A stretch of 37,044 bases of DNA from positions 889,011 through 926,054 of the forward strand of contig NZ_GL622296.1 in the NCBI RefSeq assembly GCF_000185385.1. The letters are read 5' to 3'. Source of the stretch: Lachnoanaerobaculum saburreum DSM 3986. Its GTDB lineage: Bacteria > Bacillota > Clostridia > Lachnospirales > Lachnospiraceae. The number at the start of each line of letters is the position of its first letter. Within the stretch, counting starts at the first letter, position 1. Position numbers and translations under genes: made by a program. This document shows, piece after piece, positions 27,614 to 37,028 of the stretch. The notes beneath the pieces are model-generated. The model worked only from the letters and a program-made list of their open reading frames with translations, was not told where the DNA came from and ran no database searches.

Positions 27614-27666
27614 ACAAATATCAATGAAGTCGATTTATCGTTTTATTATAGAAGGGAGCAAATTTT

Positions 27667-30600
27667 ATGCCGGAAAACAATGATGCTTATCAACCAATTT
27701 CCTTTGATGCAATCAAGATTGGTTTGGCTTCTCCTGAAAAAATACTACAGTGGTCTCATGGTGAGGTTACAAAGCCTGAGACTATCAACTATAGGACATT
27801 AAAGCCTGAGAGAGACGGCCTGTTCTGTGAGAGAATATTCGGACCAAGCAAGGATTGGGAATGTCATTGTGGTAAATACAAGAAAATACGCTACAAAGGT
27901 ACAGTCTGTGACAGATGTGGCGTAGAAGTAACAAAGTCCAGTGTACGTAGAGAGCGTATGGGTCATATAAAGCTTGCAGCTCCGGTATCACATATCTGGT
28001 ACTTTAAGGGTATTCCTTCAAGAATGGGTCTTATTATGGATATAGCACCCCGTATCTTGGAGAAGGTATTGTACTTCGCATCATATATAGTACTTGACGG
28101 AGGGGATACAGCCCTCAACTATAAGCAGGTGCTTTCAGAAAGAGAATACAGAGATGCAATTGAAAACTATGGATACGGCTCATTTAGAGCAGGCATGGGT
28201 GCGGAGAGTATACTTGAAATACTTAGAAATATTGACCTTGACAAAGAGTCTGAAGAACTGAAAGAAGCATTGGTAGATGCAACAGGACAAAAGAGAGCCA
28301 AGATAATAAAAAGACTTGATGTAGTGGAGGCATTCAGAAGCTCCGGAAATAAGCCTGAGTGGATGATACTTACAAATGTGCCTGTAATACCGCCTGATAT
28401 CAGACCTATGGTGCAGCTTGACGGCGGCAGATTTGCTACAAGCGACCTTAATGATCTCTACAGAAGAATTATAAACAGAAATAACCGTCTGGCAAGACTT
28501 TTAGAGCTTGGTGCCCCTGATATCATTATCAGAAATGAAAAGAGAATGTTACAGGAGGCTGTAGATGCTCTTATAGATAACGGCAGAAGAGGAAGACCTG
28601 TAACAGGCCCCGGAAACAGAGCCTTAAAATCACTTTCAGATATGTTAAAGGGTAAGCAGGGACGTTTCCGTCAAAACCTGCTTGGAAAACGTGTTGACTA
28701 CTCGGGAAGATCCGTTATTGTGGTAGGACCTGAACTGAAGATTTATCAGTGCGGTCTGCCGAAGGAAATGGCTATAGAGCTTTTTAAACCTTTTGTAATG
28801 AAGGAATTGGTAGAAAAGGGTACCGCTCACAATATAAAATCCGCCAAAAAGATGGTTGAGAGAATGCAGACTGAAGTATGGGATATCTTGGAGGAGGTTA
28901 TCAAAGAACATCCTGTAATGTTAAACAGAGCACCTACACTTCACAGACTCGGTATTCAGGCATTTGAGCCTGTACTTGTAGAAGGTAAGGCTATAAAGCT
29001 TCATCCTCTTGTATGTACAGCCTTCAATGCCGACTTTGACGGAGATCAGATGGCTGTCCATCTTCCGCTTTCGGTTGAGGCACAGGCGGAGTGCAGATTC
29101 TTACTTCTTTCACCGAATAACCTCCTAAAGCCTTCAGACGGCGGTCCGGTTGCCGTACCTTCACAGGATATGGTACTTGGCATTTATTATCTTACACAGG
29201 AAAGACCCGGTGCAAAGGGAGAAGGTAAGTTCTTTAAGAGTGTAAATGAGGCGATACTTGCTTATGACAACAAGATTGTTACATTACATTCAAAGATAAA
29301 GGTAAGAATGACAAAGGAACTTGAAAACGGAGAAGTTTTATCTGAGATTGTAGATTCTACAGTGGGCAGACTTTTATTCAATGAGATAATACCTCAGGAT
29401 CTTGGATTTGTAGACAGAAGTATCCCGGGAAACGAGTTAAAGCTTGAGATTGATTTCCTTGTAAAGAAAAAGCAATGTAAGCAGATCCTTGAAAAGGTTA
29501 TAAATGTGCATGGACTTTCAAGGACGGCGGAAGTGCTTGATGACATAAAGGCAATCGGATATAAGTATTCAACTATTGCCTCTATGACTGTTTCCATTTC
29601 AGATATGACAGTGCCGGCAAGTAAACCTGAGCTTATAAAGAGTGCGCAGGCTACAGTAGACAGGATCTCAAAGAACTTTGCCCGTGGATTTATCACAGAA
29701 GAGGAAAGATATAAGGAAGTTATAAAGACATGGGATACTACGGATAAGCAGCTTACAAAGGATCTGCTTGACGGACTGGATGCCTACAACAATATCTTTA
29801 TGATGGCCGACTCGGGAGCGAGAGGTTCAGATAAGCAGATAAAGCAGCTTGCAGGTATGCGCGGTCTTATGGCGGATACAACAGGACATACTATCGAGCT
29901 TCCTATCAAGTCAAACTTCAGAGAAGGTCTTGATGTTTTGGAGTACTTTATCTCAGCCCATGGTGCAAGAAAGGGACTTTCAGATACCGCTCTTCGTACA
30001 GCCGATTCAGGATATCTTACAAGAAGACTTGTAGATGTTTCACAGGACTTAATAGTTCGTGAAACAGACTGCTGTGAGGGCAAAGAGATACCATATATGG
30101 AAATCAAAGCATTCTCAGACGGCAAGGAAGTTATAGAGAGCCTTGAGGAGAGAATTACAGGTAGATATATTGCGGAAACAATTACAGATCCTGACAGCGG
30201 TGAGATAGTGATTAAAGAAAATCACATGTGTACTCCAAAGAGAGCGGCGGCGGTGATGAAGGTACTGGAGAAGCTTAACAGAGACAGTGTAAAGATAAGA
30301 ACCATACTTTCATGTAAGTCACATACAGGTATCTGTGCCAAATGTTACGGTGCGAACATGGCAACAGGACAGGCGGTACAGGTAGGTGAGGCGGTAGGCA
30401 TCATTGCCGCACAGTCTATCGGTGAGCCGGGTACACAGCTTACTATGCGTACTTTCCATACCGGCGGTGTTGCCGGCGGTGATATCACACAGGGTCTTCC
30501 AAGAGTTGAGGAACTTTTCGAGGCAAGAAAACCTAAGGGTCTTGCAATTATCACAGAGTTCGGCGGTGTTGTGGAGCTTAAGGATACCAAGAAAAAGCGT

Positions 30601-31572
30601 GAAATCATTGTTACAAACAATGAAACAGGTGAGTCAAAGACCTACCTTATACCATACGGCTCAAGAATAAAGGTATCAAACGGAGATATACTTGAGGCGG
30701 GTGATGAACTTACAGAAGGTAGTGTGAATCCACATGATATCCTGAAGATTAAGGGAGTTCGTGCCGTTCAGGATTATATGCTTCGTGAGGTTCAAAGAGT
30801 ATACAGACTTCAAGGTGTTGAGATCAATGATAAGCATATTGAGGTTATCGTTCGTCAGATGCTTAAAAAGGTGAGAATAGAAGAGAACAATGATGCGGAT
30901 GTGCTTCCGGGAAATTCTATGGATGTTCTGGAGTACAATGATATGAATGAGAAGCTTATAGCGGAGGGCAAGACTCCCGCAGACGGCAAGCAGGTAATGC
31001 TCGGTATTACCAAGGCATCACTTGCTACAGACTCCTTCCTTTCAGCGGCATCATTCCAGGAGACTACCAAAGTTCTTACAGAAGCGGCCATAAACGGTAA
31101 GGTTGATCATCTTATCGGACTTAAGGAAAATGTACTTATCGGTAAGCTGATACCTGCGGGTACAGGTATGAAGAGATACAGAAACGTAACTCTGAATACA
31201 GATGAGTTCATAGGTGAAGATGATGAAATAATCCTAAGTGAGGACGATCCTGCACTTCTTGATATCAAGGACGAGCTGATAGCCGATGCAAAGGAAGCCC
31301 TTGAGCAGGAAGAAAAAGCACATGAGATGGAAGTTAAGAAGGAAGAAGATTCTAAGGAAGATTTAAATGAAGAAACTTCTAAAGAAGAGACAGATGAAGA
31401 TGAATCTAATGAAGTTGAGTCCGACGAATATAAGTCTGACGAATTTGAATCTGATAAAGAAGAGCCTTCAGAAAATGATGCAGAGGATTCTAAAGATGAG
31501 AATGCAGATGATGTGGCAGAGGGAGACATTTCCAAGTCTGATACAGATGATGTGGAAGGTAATGAAGGATAA
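27667..31572 (+). CDS. rpoC: DNA-directed RNA polymerase subunit beta'
   Basis: The beta' subunit, 1301 residues. The N-terminal zinc-binding region has [13 protein letters not shown] and CDRCGVEV; the catalytic NADFDGDQM carries the three Mg-binding Asp residues 456, 458 and 460; the bridge-helix region (ADSGARGS, then [20 protein letters not shown]) and the second zinc site ([13 protein letters not shown]) are intact. After the conserved end, residues from about 1219 form an 83-residue tail dominated by Glu, Asp, Ser and Lys. The ribosome binding site is AAGGGAG. It follows rpoB by 104 bases in the same operon. The rpsL-rpsG-fusA genes that usually follow rpoC in Firmicutes are absent here. 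Confidence 0.98.
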   Translation: MPENNDAYQPISFDAIKIGLASPEKILQWSHGEVTKPETINYRTLKPERDGLFCERIFGPSKDWECHCGKYKKIRYKGTVCDRCGVEVTKSSVRRERMGHIKLAAPVSHIWYFKGIPSRMGLIMDIAPRILEKVLYFASYIVLDGGDTALNYKQVLSEREYRDAIENYGYGSFRAGMGAESILEILRNIDLDKESEELKEALVDATGQKRAKIIKRLDVVEAFRSSGNKPEWMILTNVPVIPPDIRPMVQLDGGRFATSDLNDLYRRIINRNNRLARLLELGAPDIIIRNEKRMLQEAVDALIDNGRRGRPVTGPGNRALKSLSDMLKGKQGRFRQNLLGKRVDYSGRSVIVVGPELKIYQCGLPKEMAIELFKPFVMKELVEKGTAHNIKSAKKMVERMQTEVWDILEEVIKEHPVMLNRAPTLHRLGIQAFEPVLVEGKAIKLHPLVCTAFNADFDGDQMAVHLPLSVEAQAECRFLLLSPNNLLKPSDGGPVAVPSQDMVLGIYYLTQERPGAKGEGKFFKSVNEAILAYDNKIVTLHSKIKVRMTKELENGEVLSEIVDSTVGRLLFNEIIPQDLGFVDRSIPGNELKLEIDFLVKKKQCKQILEKVINVHGLSRTAEVLDDIKAIGYKYSTIASMTVSISDMTVPASKPELIKSAQATVDRISKNFARGFITEEERYKEVIKTWDTTDKQLTKDLLDGLDAYNNIFMMADSGARGSDKQIKQLAGMRGLMADTTGHTIELPIKSNFREGLDVLEYFISAHGARKGLSDTALRTADSGYLTRRLVDVSQDLIVRETDCCEGKEIPYMEIKAFSDGKEVIESLEERITGRYIAETITDPDSGEIVIKENHMCTPKRAAAVMKVLEKLNRDSVKIRTILSCKSHTGICAKCYGANMATGQAVQVGEAVGIIAAQSIGEPGTQLTMRTFHTGGVAGGDITQGLPRVEELFEARKPKGLAIITEFGGVVELKDTKKKREIIVTNNETGESKTYLIPYGSRIKVSNGDILEAGDELTEGSVNPHDILKIKGVRAVQDYMLREVQRVYRLQGVEINDKHIEVIVRQMLKKVRIEENNDADVLPGNSMDVLEYNDMNEKLIAEGKTPADGKQVMLGITKASLATDSFLSAASFQETTKVLTEAAINGKVDHLIGLKENVLIGKLIPAGTGMKRYRNVTLNTDEFIGEDDEIILSEDDPALLDIKDELIADAKEALEQEEKAHEMEVKKEEDSKEDLNEETSKEETDEDESNEVESDEYKSDEFESDKEEPSENDAEDSKDENADDVAEGDISKSDTDDVEGNEG

Positions 31573-31613
31573 AAAATTATATTTTATTTAGATTATATTT
31601 TGAATATATGATA

Positions 31614-31645
31614 AGAGAGGTTACACATAGTAAGGTAGCCTCTTT
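31614..31645 (+). terminator. intrinsic terminator after rpoC
   Basis: AGAGGTTAC (31616-31624) pairs with GTAGCCTCT (31635-31643, one G-T pair), followed by TTTAATT. This ends the rpoBC transcript and separates it from the peptide locus. Confidence 0.7.
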
Positions 31646-31748
31646 AATTGTATAATGGCTTATTAAATACAAGGTAAAAATGTTGTTTATTATAAATGAA
31701 TCGCTCTAAAATTGTTGTTAAATTACTACTGTGGTATATAGAAAATCA

Positions 31749-31814
31749 TTGACACTTCGTCATTGCTTGTGATAACATAAGTACAGTTAAAATGTACGTT
31801 TTTAGTAAAACGTA
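31749..31814 (+). promoter_or_regulatory. predicted promoter and dyad upstream of the peptide precursor
   Basis: TTGACA (31749-31754) is followed after 18 bases by TAACAT (31773-31778), a weak -10. Downstream, TACGTTTT (31795-31802) and AAAACGTA (31807-31814) form a perfect 8-bp inverted repeat, and GTAC words at 31781-31784 and 31794-31797 flank a second, smaller dyad. This would suit regulated expression, either by a DNA-binding protein or by leader RNA folding. Confidence 0.5.
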
Positions 31815-31840
31815 TTAGAATATAGGAAGGAGACATAATT

Positions 31841-31939
31841 ATGAAGTACGAAAAACCAACAGTTATTAGTACCATAGCTGTAAATACAGCAAAATGTGGT
31901 GGTGGTCCATGCGGAAGACCTAGCGGTGTTAAGTCTTAA
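31841..31939 (+). CDS. candidate RiPP precursor peptide, 32 residues
   Basis: A small gene encoding 32 residues with an excellent GGAAGGAG ribosome binding site eight bases upstream. The N-terminal part (MKYEKPTVISTIAVNTA) looks like a leader: charged start, then alternating hydrophobic and Thr/Ser residues. The C-terminal part (KCGGGPCGRPSGVKS) looks like a core, with Cys19 and Cys24 in a C-X4-C arrangement, a Gly run and Pro residues. The gene stands first in an operon, and an attenuator separates it from two radical SAM enzymes, one with a PqqD-like domain. This is the standard layout of thioether- or C-C-crosslinked peptides made by radical SAM enzymes. I do not recognise the family. It is not a sporulation or agr peptide by any visible feature. 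Cleavage site and modification are unknown. Confidence 0.75.
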   Translation: MKYEKPTVISTIAVNTAKCGGGPCGRPSGVKS

Positions 31940-31960
31940 AGATTACCATTATATTTGAGT

Positions 31961-31997
31961 AAAGGGTGGAAAGCACTATTGCTTTTGCACCCTTTTT
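31961..31997 (+). terminator. attenuator/terminator between the precursor and its enzymes
   Basis: AAAGGGTG (31961-31968) pairs with CACCCTTT (31988-31995), an inner AAAGC/GCTTT stem extends it, and TTTTT ends it at 31997. Partial read-through here would give much more precursor than enzyme message, as seen in lantibiotic and other RiPP operons. No separate strong promoter is visible before the next gene. Confidence 0.85.
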
Positions 31998-32051
31998 GTT
32001 TGGTCATATGTAAATTTAAAAAAAGTATATTAGACAAGGGAACTGAGTGGT

Positions 32052-33500
32052 ATGTATTATAAAATTAGAGATAATGTATTATTTAGAGAATATAATGATT
32101 ATGGATACATTACAGATAATTCAGAATATGGATATCGCATGTTGAATGATAAGCGGAAATATCCGGGTGAAAGATATGTTTCTGCCAGTGGTGCTTTAAT
32201 GCTAAGTTTATTGAAAAAGGTACCCCGGAATATAGATGAAATACTTGATGAGTTATCACAAATTTTTACAGGAGTTGAATATGAGGTATTAAAAAAGGAT
32301 ACAATAGAATTTTTTGATATATTTGCATATGAAGGGTTCCTAGTGTATGGAGAAACTATGGAGAGTTGCAATGATAAATATTTTGATGAACTCAATGATG
32401 GTCAATTAAAGGTTGGTTATATGGGAATTGAATGCATGAGTAGTGACATAAATCAAAATGAACTACTTAGAAGCATTCACATTGAAGTAGCGGATGAGTG
32501 CAATGAACGTTGTGTTCATTGTTATATTCCAAATGAATGTAAAAACAGTATAATTGACCCAACCCTATTTTATAGAATTATAGAAGAGGGATTGAATATG
32601 AATATTATACATATTACATTATCTGGTGGAGAACCACTTATTCATAAAGATATCTTAGACTTTTTAAAAAAATGTAGGGAAGTTGAGTTGTCTGTAAATG
32701 TATTATCAAATTTAACTTTGTTAACAGAAGATATAATAGAAGAAATGAAAAAAAATCCACTTCTCTCAGTCCAAGCATCGTTATATTCAATGGATGCTTC
32801 TGTACATGATTCTATAACAAAACTAAACGGAAGTTTTGAAAAAACACGGTATGGAATTCTTAGATTATGTGATGAGGGGGTACCTGTGCAAATCTCTTGT
32901 CCTATTATTAAGCAGAACAAAGAAACTTGTGTTGATGTCCTTCATTGGGGATGGTCACATAATATTGCTGTGTCTATAGAACCAATGATATTTGCTGCAT
33001 ATGATCACTCAGGTAATAATCTTGAGAACCGCTTAACATTAGAAGATATAGATAATATATTAAGTATGCAAATGCAGGAGGGATATGCTAATGAAATCTA
33101 TAAAACAGCCAAATATAAAGAGAAACTGACAGAGGATGATCCCATATGCTCTATTTGTAGATATAGTTTTTGTGTGACAACACATGGAAAAGTTTATCCA
33201 TGTGAGGGATGGCAAAACAATTTAATAGGAGATTTGAATTGTCAAAGTGTTAAGGAAATCTGGGAGACTTCTAAAAAGATACAAGAACTAAGAAATATAA
33301 AGAGAGAGCGATTTTTAAAATGTACCTATTGTAAGGATAGAGGATATTGTACGGTCTGTATGATGTGGAATTCAAATGAAAATTTGGATGGAAATCCGTT
33401 TGAAATTAGTGAGTATCGCTGTAAGGTAGCAGCATTAACTCATGTTAAAGTAGATAAGACTCTACTTGAGTGTAATAATGAAAATGCTGATTGTGGATAG
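32052..33500 (+). CDS. radical SAM/SPASM peptide-modifying enzyme with PqqD-like N-terminus
   Basis: A 482-residue radical SAM protein. Residues 1-100 look like a PqqD/RRE winged-helix domain that binds leader peptides (GYRMLNDKRKYPGERYVSAS, then LSLLKKVPRNIDEILDELSQ); this is by pattern only. The radical SAM core holds the 4Fe-4S motif CNERCVHC (Cys150, 154, 157) and the SAM-binding TLSGGEP. The C-terminal SPASM region has Cys366, 369, 374, 384, 424, 427, 433, 436 and 457, enough for two auxiliary clusters. It would install a crosslink in the upstream peptide. It starts 112 bases after the precursor gene, beyond the attenuator, with a weak ribosome binding site (AAGGGA), and is followed after 39 bases by the UvrA-like gene. 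Codon use is more TTA/TTG- and AT-rich than in rpoC. Confidence 0.9.
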   Translation: MYYKIRDNVLFREYNDYGYITDNSEYGYRMLNDKRKYPGERYVSASGALMLSLLKKVPRNIDEILDELSQIFTGVEYEVLKKDTIEFFDIFAYEGFLVYGETMESCNDKYFDELNDGQLKVGYMGIECMSSDINQNELLRSIHIEVADECNERCVHCYIPNECKNSIIDPTLFYRIIEEGLNMNIIHITLSGGEPLIHKDILDFLKKCREVELSVNVLSNLTLLTEDIIEEMKKNPLLSVQASLYSMDASVHDSITKLNGSFEKTRYGILRLCDEGVPVQISCPIIKQNKETCVDVLHWGWSHNIAVSIEPMIFAAYDHSGNNLENRLTLEDIDNILSMQMQEGYANEIYKTAKYKEKLTEDDPICSICRYSFCVTTHGKVYPCEGWQNNLIGDLNCQSVKEIWETSKKIQELRNIKRERFLKCTYCKDRGYCTVCMMWNSNENLDGNPFEISEYRCKVAALTHVKVDKTLLECNNENADCG

Positions 33501-33539
33501 GTATTAGTATATTTAAATATAGAGGTTATATAAGTTGTT

Positions 33540-35876
33540 ATGGAAAAAATAATAGTTAAAAATGCATATGAAAATAATTTAAAACATCTAAATTTAGAAA
33601 TTCCACTCGATAAGTTTACCTGTGTTACGGGTTGCTCCGGATGTGGGAAATCTTCATTAGTATTTGATACAATATATGCGGAAAGCCAGAGAGCGTTTCT
33701 TGAAGGAATGACCGGAAATATTTATGGGCAAAAATTGATGGATAAACCACATGTAGGATCAATAGAAAATCTACGGCCAACTATAAATATTTCTCAAAAC
33801 TGCTACAATGTTAATCCCAGGTCTACCATTGGAACTACTACAGAAATATCCTATTATATTAGGTCATTGTTTGCTCTCGTGAATAATAATCAGATTGATA
33901 CGGTTTCTGAAAAAACATTTTCTGCAAATAATCCTAATTCATTTTGTTATAACTGTTCTGGATTAGGTGTAGAGACAGTTGTATCAGAGTCTCTTTTAGT
34001 GCCTGATCGTAATGTTACATTAAGAGATGGAGCAATTCTATATTTTAAAGGACCATCAGATGGTAAGGAACAAAAAATTCTACAAGCATTATGCGAACAT
34101 TATAATATTGATATAGACAAAAAATTTTCTGAACTTAGCAATGACGAAGCTTATAAATTGCTGTATTCTGATGATCAGATAAGGTATAAGTTAGTGTACA
34201 AGGTTGGTAAAAAAAGAAAACAGCATTATGTAATGCTTAGAGGAGCTATACCGGATATATTGAGTAGAATGTCAGGTTCAGAGCCATCAGTATCTTCAGG
34301 AGCATATAATAAGTATATGGAAGAGATCACATGTCATGTATGTTGTGGTTCTAGATTTAAAAAGGAAATATTGGAATATAAGGTTGGTGAATTTGACTAT
34401 AATGATGTGGAAAGTATGGAGTTGACATCATTGAGTTCATGGGTCAGAAGTTTTAAAGATGATAGAATTCCTTTGTCAAAGACATATTTAATCAAACAAA
34501 TTAAAGACAGTATTCTTTTTAAATTGGATGCACTAATAGAACTTGGTATTGGTTATCTGTGTTTGAAGAGATCAATTCCAACTTTATCAGATGGAGAGAG
34601 ACAGAGAGTTAGAATTGCCACACAACTTACATGTTCATTAAAATGTTTAATATATATTTTAGATGAACCTTGTAAAGGACTACATTATAGAGATGTCCCC
34701 AAGATTATAATGGCAACTAGGAATTTGATTAATCGTGAAAATACTGTAATTGCGATAGAGCATAATAAACAATATATAGGTTCTTCAGACAATATAATAG
34801 AACTTGGTCCTGTTGGTGGTCCGGATGGAGGATACTTAATTAAAAAATCAGGTGTTTCAGAGGGTATTAGATATAGGTTAGAATTCAAAAAGATATCTGA
34901 AAAGTTAGATTGTTTTAATATTAAAAATATAAATTTTAGAAATATACATAAACAGAATGCCAGTTTTCCAATGGGGAAAGTAACATGTATAACCGGTGTT
35001 TCCGGTTCCGGGAAATCAACACTGGCATCAGTTGTTGTAAAGTGTTTTTCTAGAAGATATGACAATACTTATGGTACTCTTGAGGGTGGTGATAATATTA
35101 GGCGAATTATACAAGTTGATCAAAGTCCAATTGGAAAAACTCCCAGATCGACTGTAGTTTCTTATTTAGAAATATTTGATGAAATTCGTAAATTATTGTC
35201 AGGAACAGAAAAAGCTAGACATATGAAAATTGGAGCTAATCAATTTAGTATGAATATTAAGGGTGGACGTTGTGAGTGTTGTCAAGGTACAGGACTACAA
35301 AAGATAGAATTAAATTATTTACCCAGCTCATATATTAAATGTCCTGAATGTGAAGGAAAAAGATTTAATGAAGAAGTTCTTTCTATCAGTTATAGCGGAA
35401 AAAATATTTATGATATTTTAGAGACACCTATTTATATTATTATTAATATATTTAGTGAAAATAAAAAAATTTATAATACTCTAAATAGTATGATTGAATT
35501 GGGACTTGGATATTTGAAATTAGGACAAATGTCTATGAATTTGTCTGGTGGAGAGGCACAGAGAATAAAATTGGCAAAGGCATTAAGTTCTTCACATCAT
35601 GGTAAGAACTTATATGTTTTGGATGAACCTACATCCGGATTAAATGATTTAGATATAAATAGATTTATTAAGATTTTATATTCACTGCAACAAAGTCAAG
35701 ATACTGTAATAATTATTGAACATAATATTGAGTTTATTGCCAGAGTTGCAGATTATATTATTGATTTTGGATTAAAAAGTGGTAAAGAAGGCGGAAAAAT
35801 TATTGCTAGCGGTCAGCCTGAGAAAGTATTCAATAATAAAAATTCGTCATTGTATGATTTAATTAAGCTTACATAA
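33540..35876 (+). CDS. short UvrA-like ABC ATPase (UvrA2/DrrC type), putative self-protection
   Basis: A 778-residue UvrA homologue, against about 940 for the repair enzyme. Both ATPase modules are intact: Walker A GCSGCGKSS (31-39) with signature LSDGE (349-353), and GVSGSGKST (486-494) with LSGGE (668-672) and LYVLDEPTSGLN. Zinc sites are CYNC (136, 139) with CHVC (265, 268), and CECC (578, 581) with CPEC (601, 604). Sequence between IRSLFALVNNN and the first zinc site is only about 25 residues, so the UvrB-binding domain present in true UvrA is missing. Such class II UvrA proteins occur in antibiotic clusters (DrrC for daunorubicin, Ecm16 for echinomycin) and protect the producer by acting on drug-bound DNA. 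Between two radical SAM genes it is probably the immunity factor of the peptide. Known drug-resistance UvrA proteins are mostly actinobacterial. Confidence 0.9.
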   Translation: MEKIIVKNAYENNLKHLNLEIPLDKFTCVTGCSGCGKSSLVFDTIYAESQRAFLEGMTGNIYGQKLMDKPHVGSIENLRPTINISQNCYNVNPRSTIGTTTEISYYIRSLFALVNNNQIDTVSEKTFSANNPNSFCYNCSGLGVETVVSESLLVPDRNVTLRDGAILYFKGPSDGKEQKILQALCEHYNIDIDKKFSELSNDEAYKLLYSDDQIRYKLVYKVGKKRKQHYVMLRGAIPDILSRMSGSEPSVSSGAYNKYMEEITCHVCCGSRFKKEILEYKVGEFDYNDVESMELTSLSSWVRSFKDDRIPLSKTYLIKQIKDSILFKLDALIELGIGYLCLKRSIPTLSDGERQRVRIATQLTCSLKCLIYILDEPCKGLHYRDVPKIIMATRNLINRENTVIAIEHNKQYIGSSDNIIELGPVGGPDGGYLIKKSGVSEGIRYRLEFKKISEKLDCFNIKNINFRNIHKQNASFPMGKVTCITGVSGSGKSTLASVVVKCFSRRYDNTYGTLEGGDNIRRIIQVDQSPIGKTPRSTVVSYLEIFDEIRKLLSGTEKARHMKIGANQFSMNIKGGRCECCQGTGLQKIELNYLPSSYIKCPECEGKRFNEEVLSISYSGKNIYDILETPIYIIINIFSENKKIYNTLNSMIELGLGYLKLGQMSMNLSGGEAQRIKLAKALSSSHHGKNLYVLDEPTSGLNDLDINRFIKILYSLQQSQDTVIIIEHNIEFIARVADYIIDFGLKSGKEGGKIIASGQPEKVFNNKNSSLYDLIKLT

Positions 35877-35910
35877 GGAAAATTATGTTTTGTGTATAAT
35901 AGGAGGATAT

Positions 35911-36975
35911 ATGTATACAGAAGGTATTATAGATCAATGTTCGGTGGTATTAACAAAAGATTGTAATTTGCGTTGTAATTTTTGCTATGCTAAGAGTGCT
36001 GGCTATGCACATAATGATATGATAAAGTATGATGATTTAAAAAGTATTGTTGACTTTTGCTGTGAAGCAGAAGTCAAGTACATTTTTTTTACCGGAGGAG
36101 AACCACTTACATATCCATATCTTGTAGATATTTTAAAATATATTAAATCAAAGTCTCATAAAATATTAACTGCAGTTGCTACAAATGGTATTCTACTTAA
36201 GAATATTGGTTTATGTAGAGACTTGATTGAAAGTGGCATTGGGTATATTGATATATCTATGAAAGGAAATAAATCTGCAGAATGGTGTGAAGTTACCGGG
36301 TATGATGGCTATAATGAGCAATGTCAAGCCATTAGTAATTTGTCATCATTAGAAATTGATTTTACATGTTCAATGGTTATAACATCAAATAATATTGATT
36401 CAATTTGTGAAGCTGTTAGAAAGGCTAAAAATAATGGTGCAAAGCAGTTTTCATTTACATTTATTATTGATAATGATTATGGCGTTGATGAAAGAGATTT
36501 AGTATATCTGAAAAATAATAACCCGATAAAGTTAGTAAGTAATTTTATATCAAAAATTGATGAATTAAATTCAATTACAAATGATTGGTGGATTGAATAT
36601 AGTTTTCCTATATGTATGTATACAGATGATCAATTACAAACTTTAAGGGGTAGGCTCGCATCACCATGTCAAATACATTTGAAAAATGCAGTTACATTTA
36701 ATACAAAAATGGAATTATTGCCATGTGATATGTACATATATAAAAAAATGGCTAAATTTGGCAAAGACTTCTCATCATATGAGGGCTTTTTAAAGTTAAT
36801 CGAAAATGATAAATACAAAGAAACAATGGATGAAATACGTAGATTGCCATCAGAGGATTGTGTTAATTGTAAACATATAAATATATGCTATGGTGGATGT
36901 CCAGTTCTTTGGAAAAATTATTCTTTTAATGCTTTAAAAGAATTTAAAGAAAAGCATATAGGAAAGGAATTATAG
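35911..36975 (+). CDS. second radical SAM enzyme of the peptide locus (SPASM-like C-terminus)
   Basis: A 354-residue radical SAM protein. The cluster motif is CNLRCNFC (Cys18, 22, 25), close to the N-terminus, and the SAM-binding motif is FTGGEPLTYP. The C-terminal part has Cys253 and Cys272, then Cys317, 320, 326 and 330 in a CX2CX5CX3C pattern (DCVNCKHINICYGGC), fitting a SPASM or twitch domain with auxiliary clusters. There is no PqqD-like N-terminal domain, unlike the first enzyme, so it may borrow the leader-binding domain of that protein. The ATG at 35911 is chosen because AGGAGG (35901-35906) lies four bases upstream; an in-frame TTG seven codons earlier overlaps that site. It starts 34 bases after the UvrA-like gene. 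Its reaction is unknown, but likely a second crosslink or epimerisation on the same peptide. Confidence 0.9.
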   Translation: MYTEGIIDQCSVVLTKDCNLRCNFCYAKSAGYAHNDMIKYDDLKSIVDFCCEAEVKYIFFTGGEPLTYPYLVDILKYIKSKSHKILTAVATNGILLKNIGLCRDLIESGIGYIDISMKGNKSAEWCEVTGYDGYNEQCQAISNLSSLEIDFTCSMVITSNNIDSICEAVRKAKNNGAKQFSFTFIIDNDYGVDERDLVYLKNNNPIKLVSNFISKIDELNSITNDWWIEYSFPICMYTDDQLQTLRGRLASPCQIHLKNAVTFNTKMELLPCDMYIYKKMAKFGKDFSSYEGFLKLIENDKYKETMDEIRRLPSEDCVNCKHINICYGGCPVLWKNYSFNALKEFKEKHIGKEL

Positions 36976-37028
36976 TAGTATAGAAAACAGTTTTAATTGT
37001 TGAATTCATTAACGTTTACAAAAGCTAC

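Noticed and set aside
31107-31535. Minus-strand Ser-rich open frame opposite the rpoC 3' end
   Set aside because: It is the mirror of the acidic low-complexity tail (GAA/GAT/TCT codons) and has no start signal.
33540-35876. Housekeeping excinuclease UvrA
   Set aside because: The protein is about 160 residues too short, the UvrB-binding region is missing, and the gene sits inside a peptide-modification operon rather than next to uvrB.
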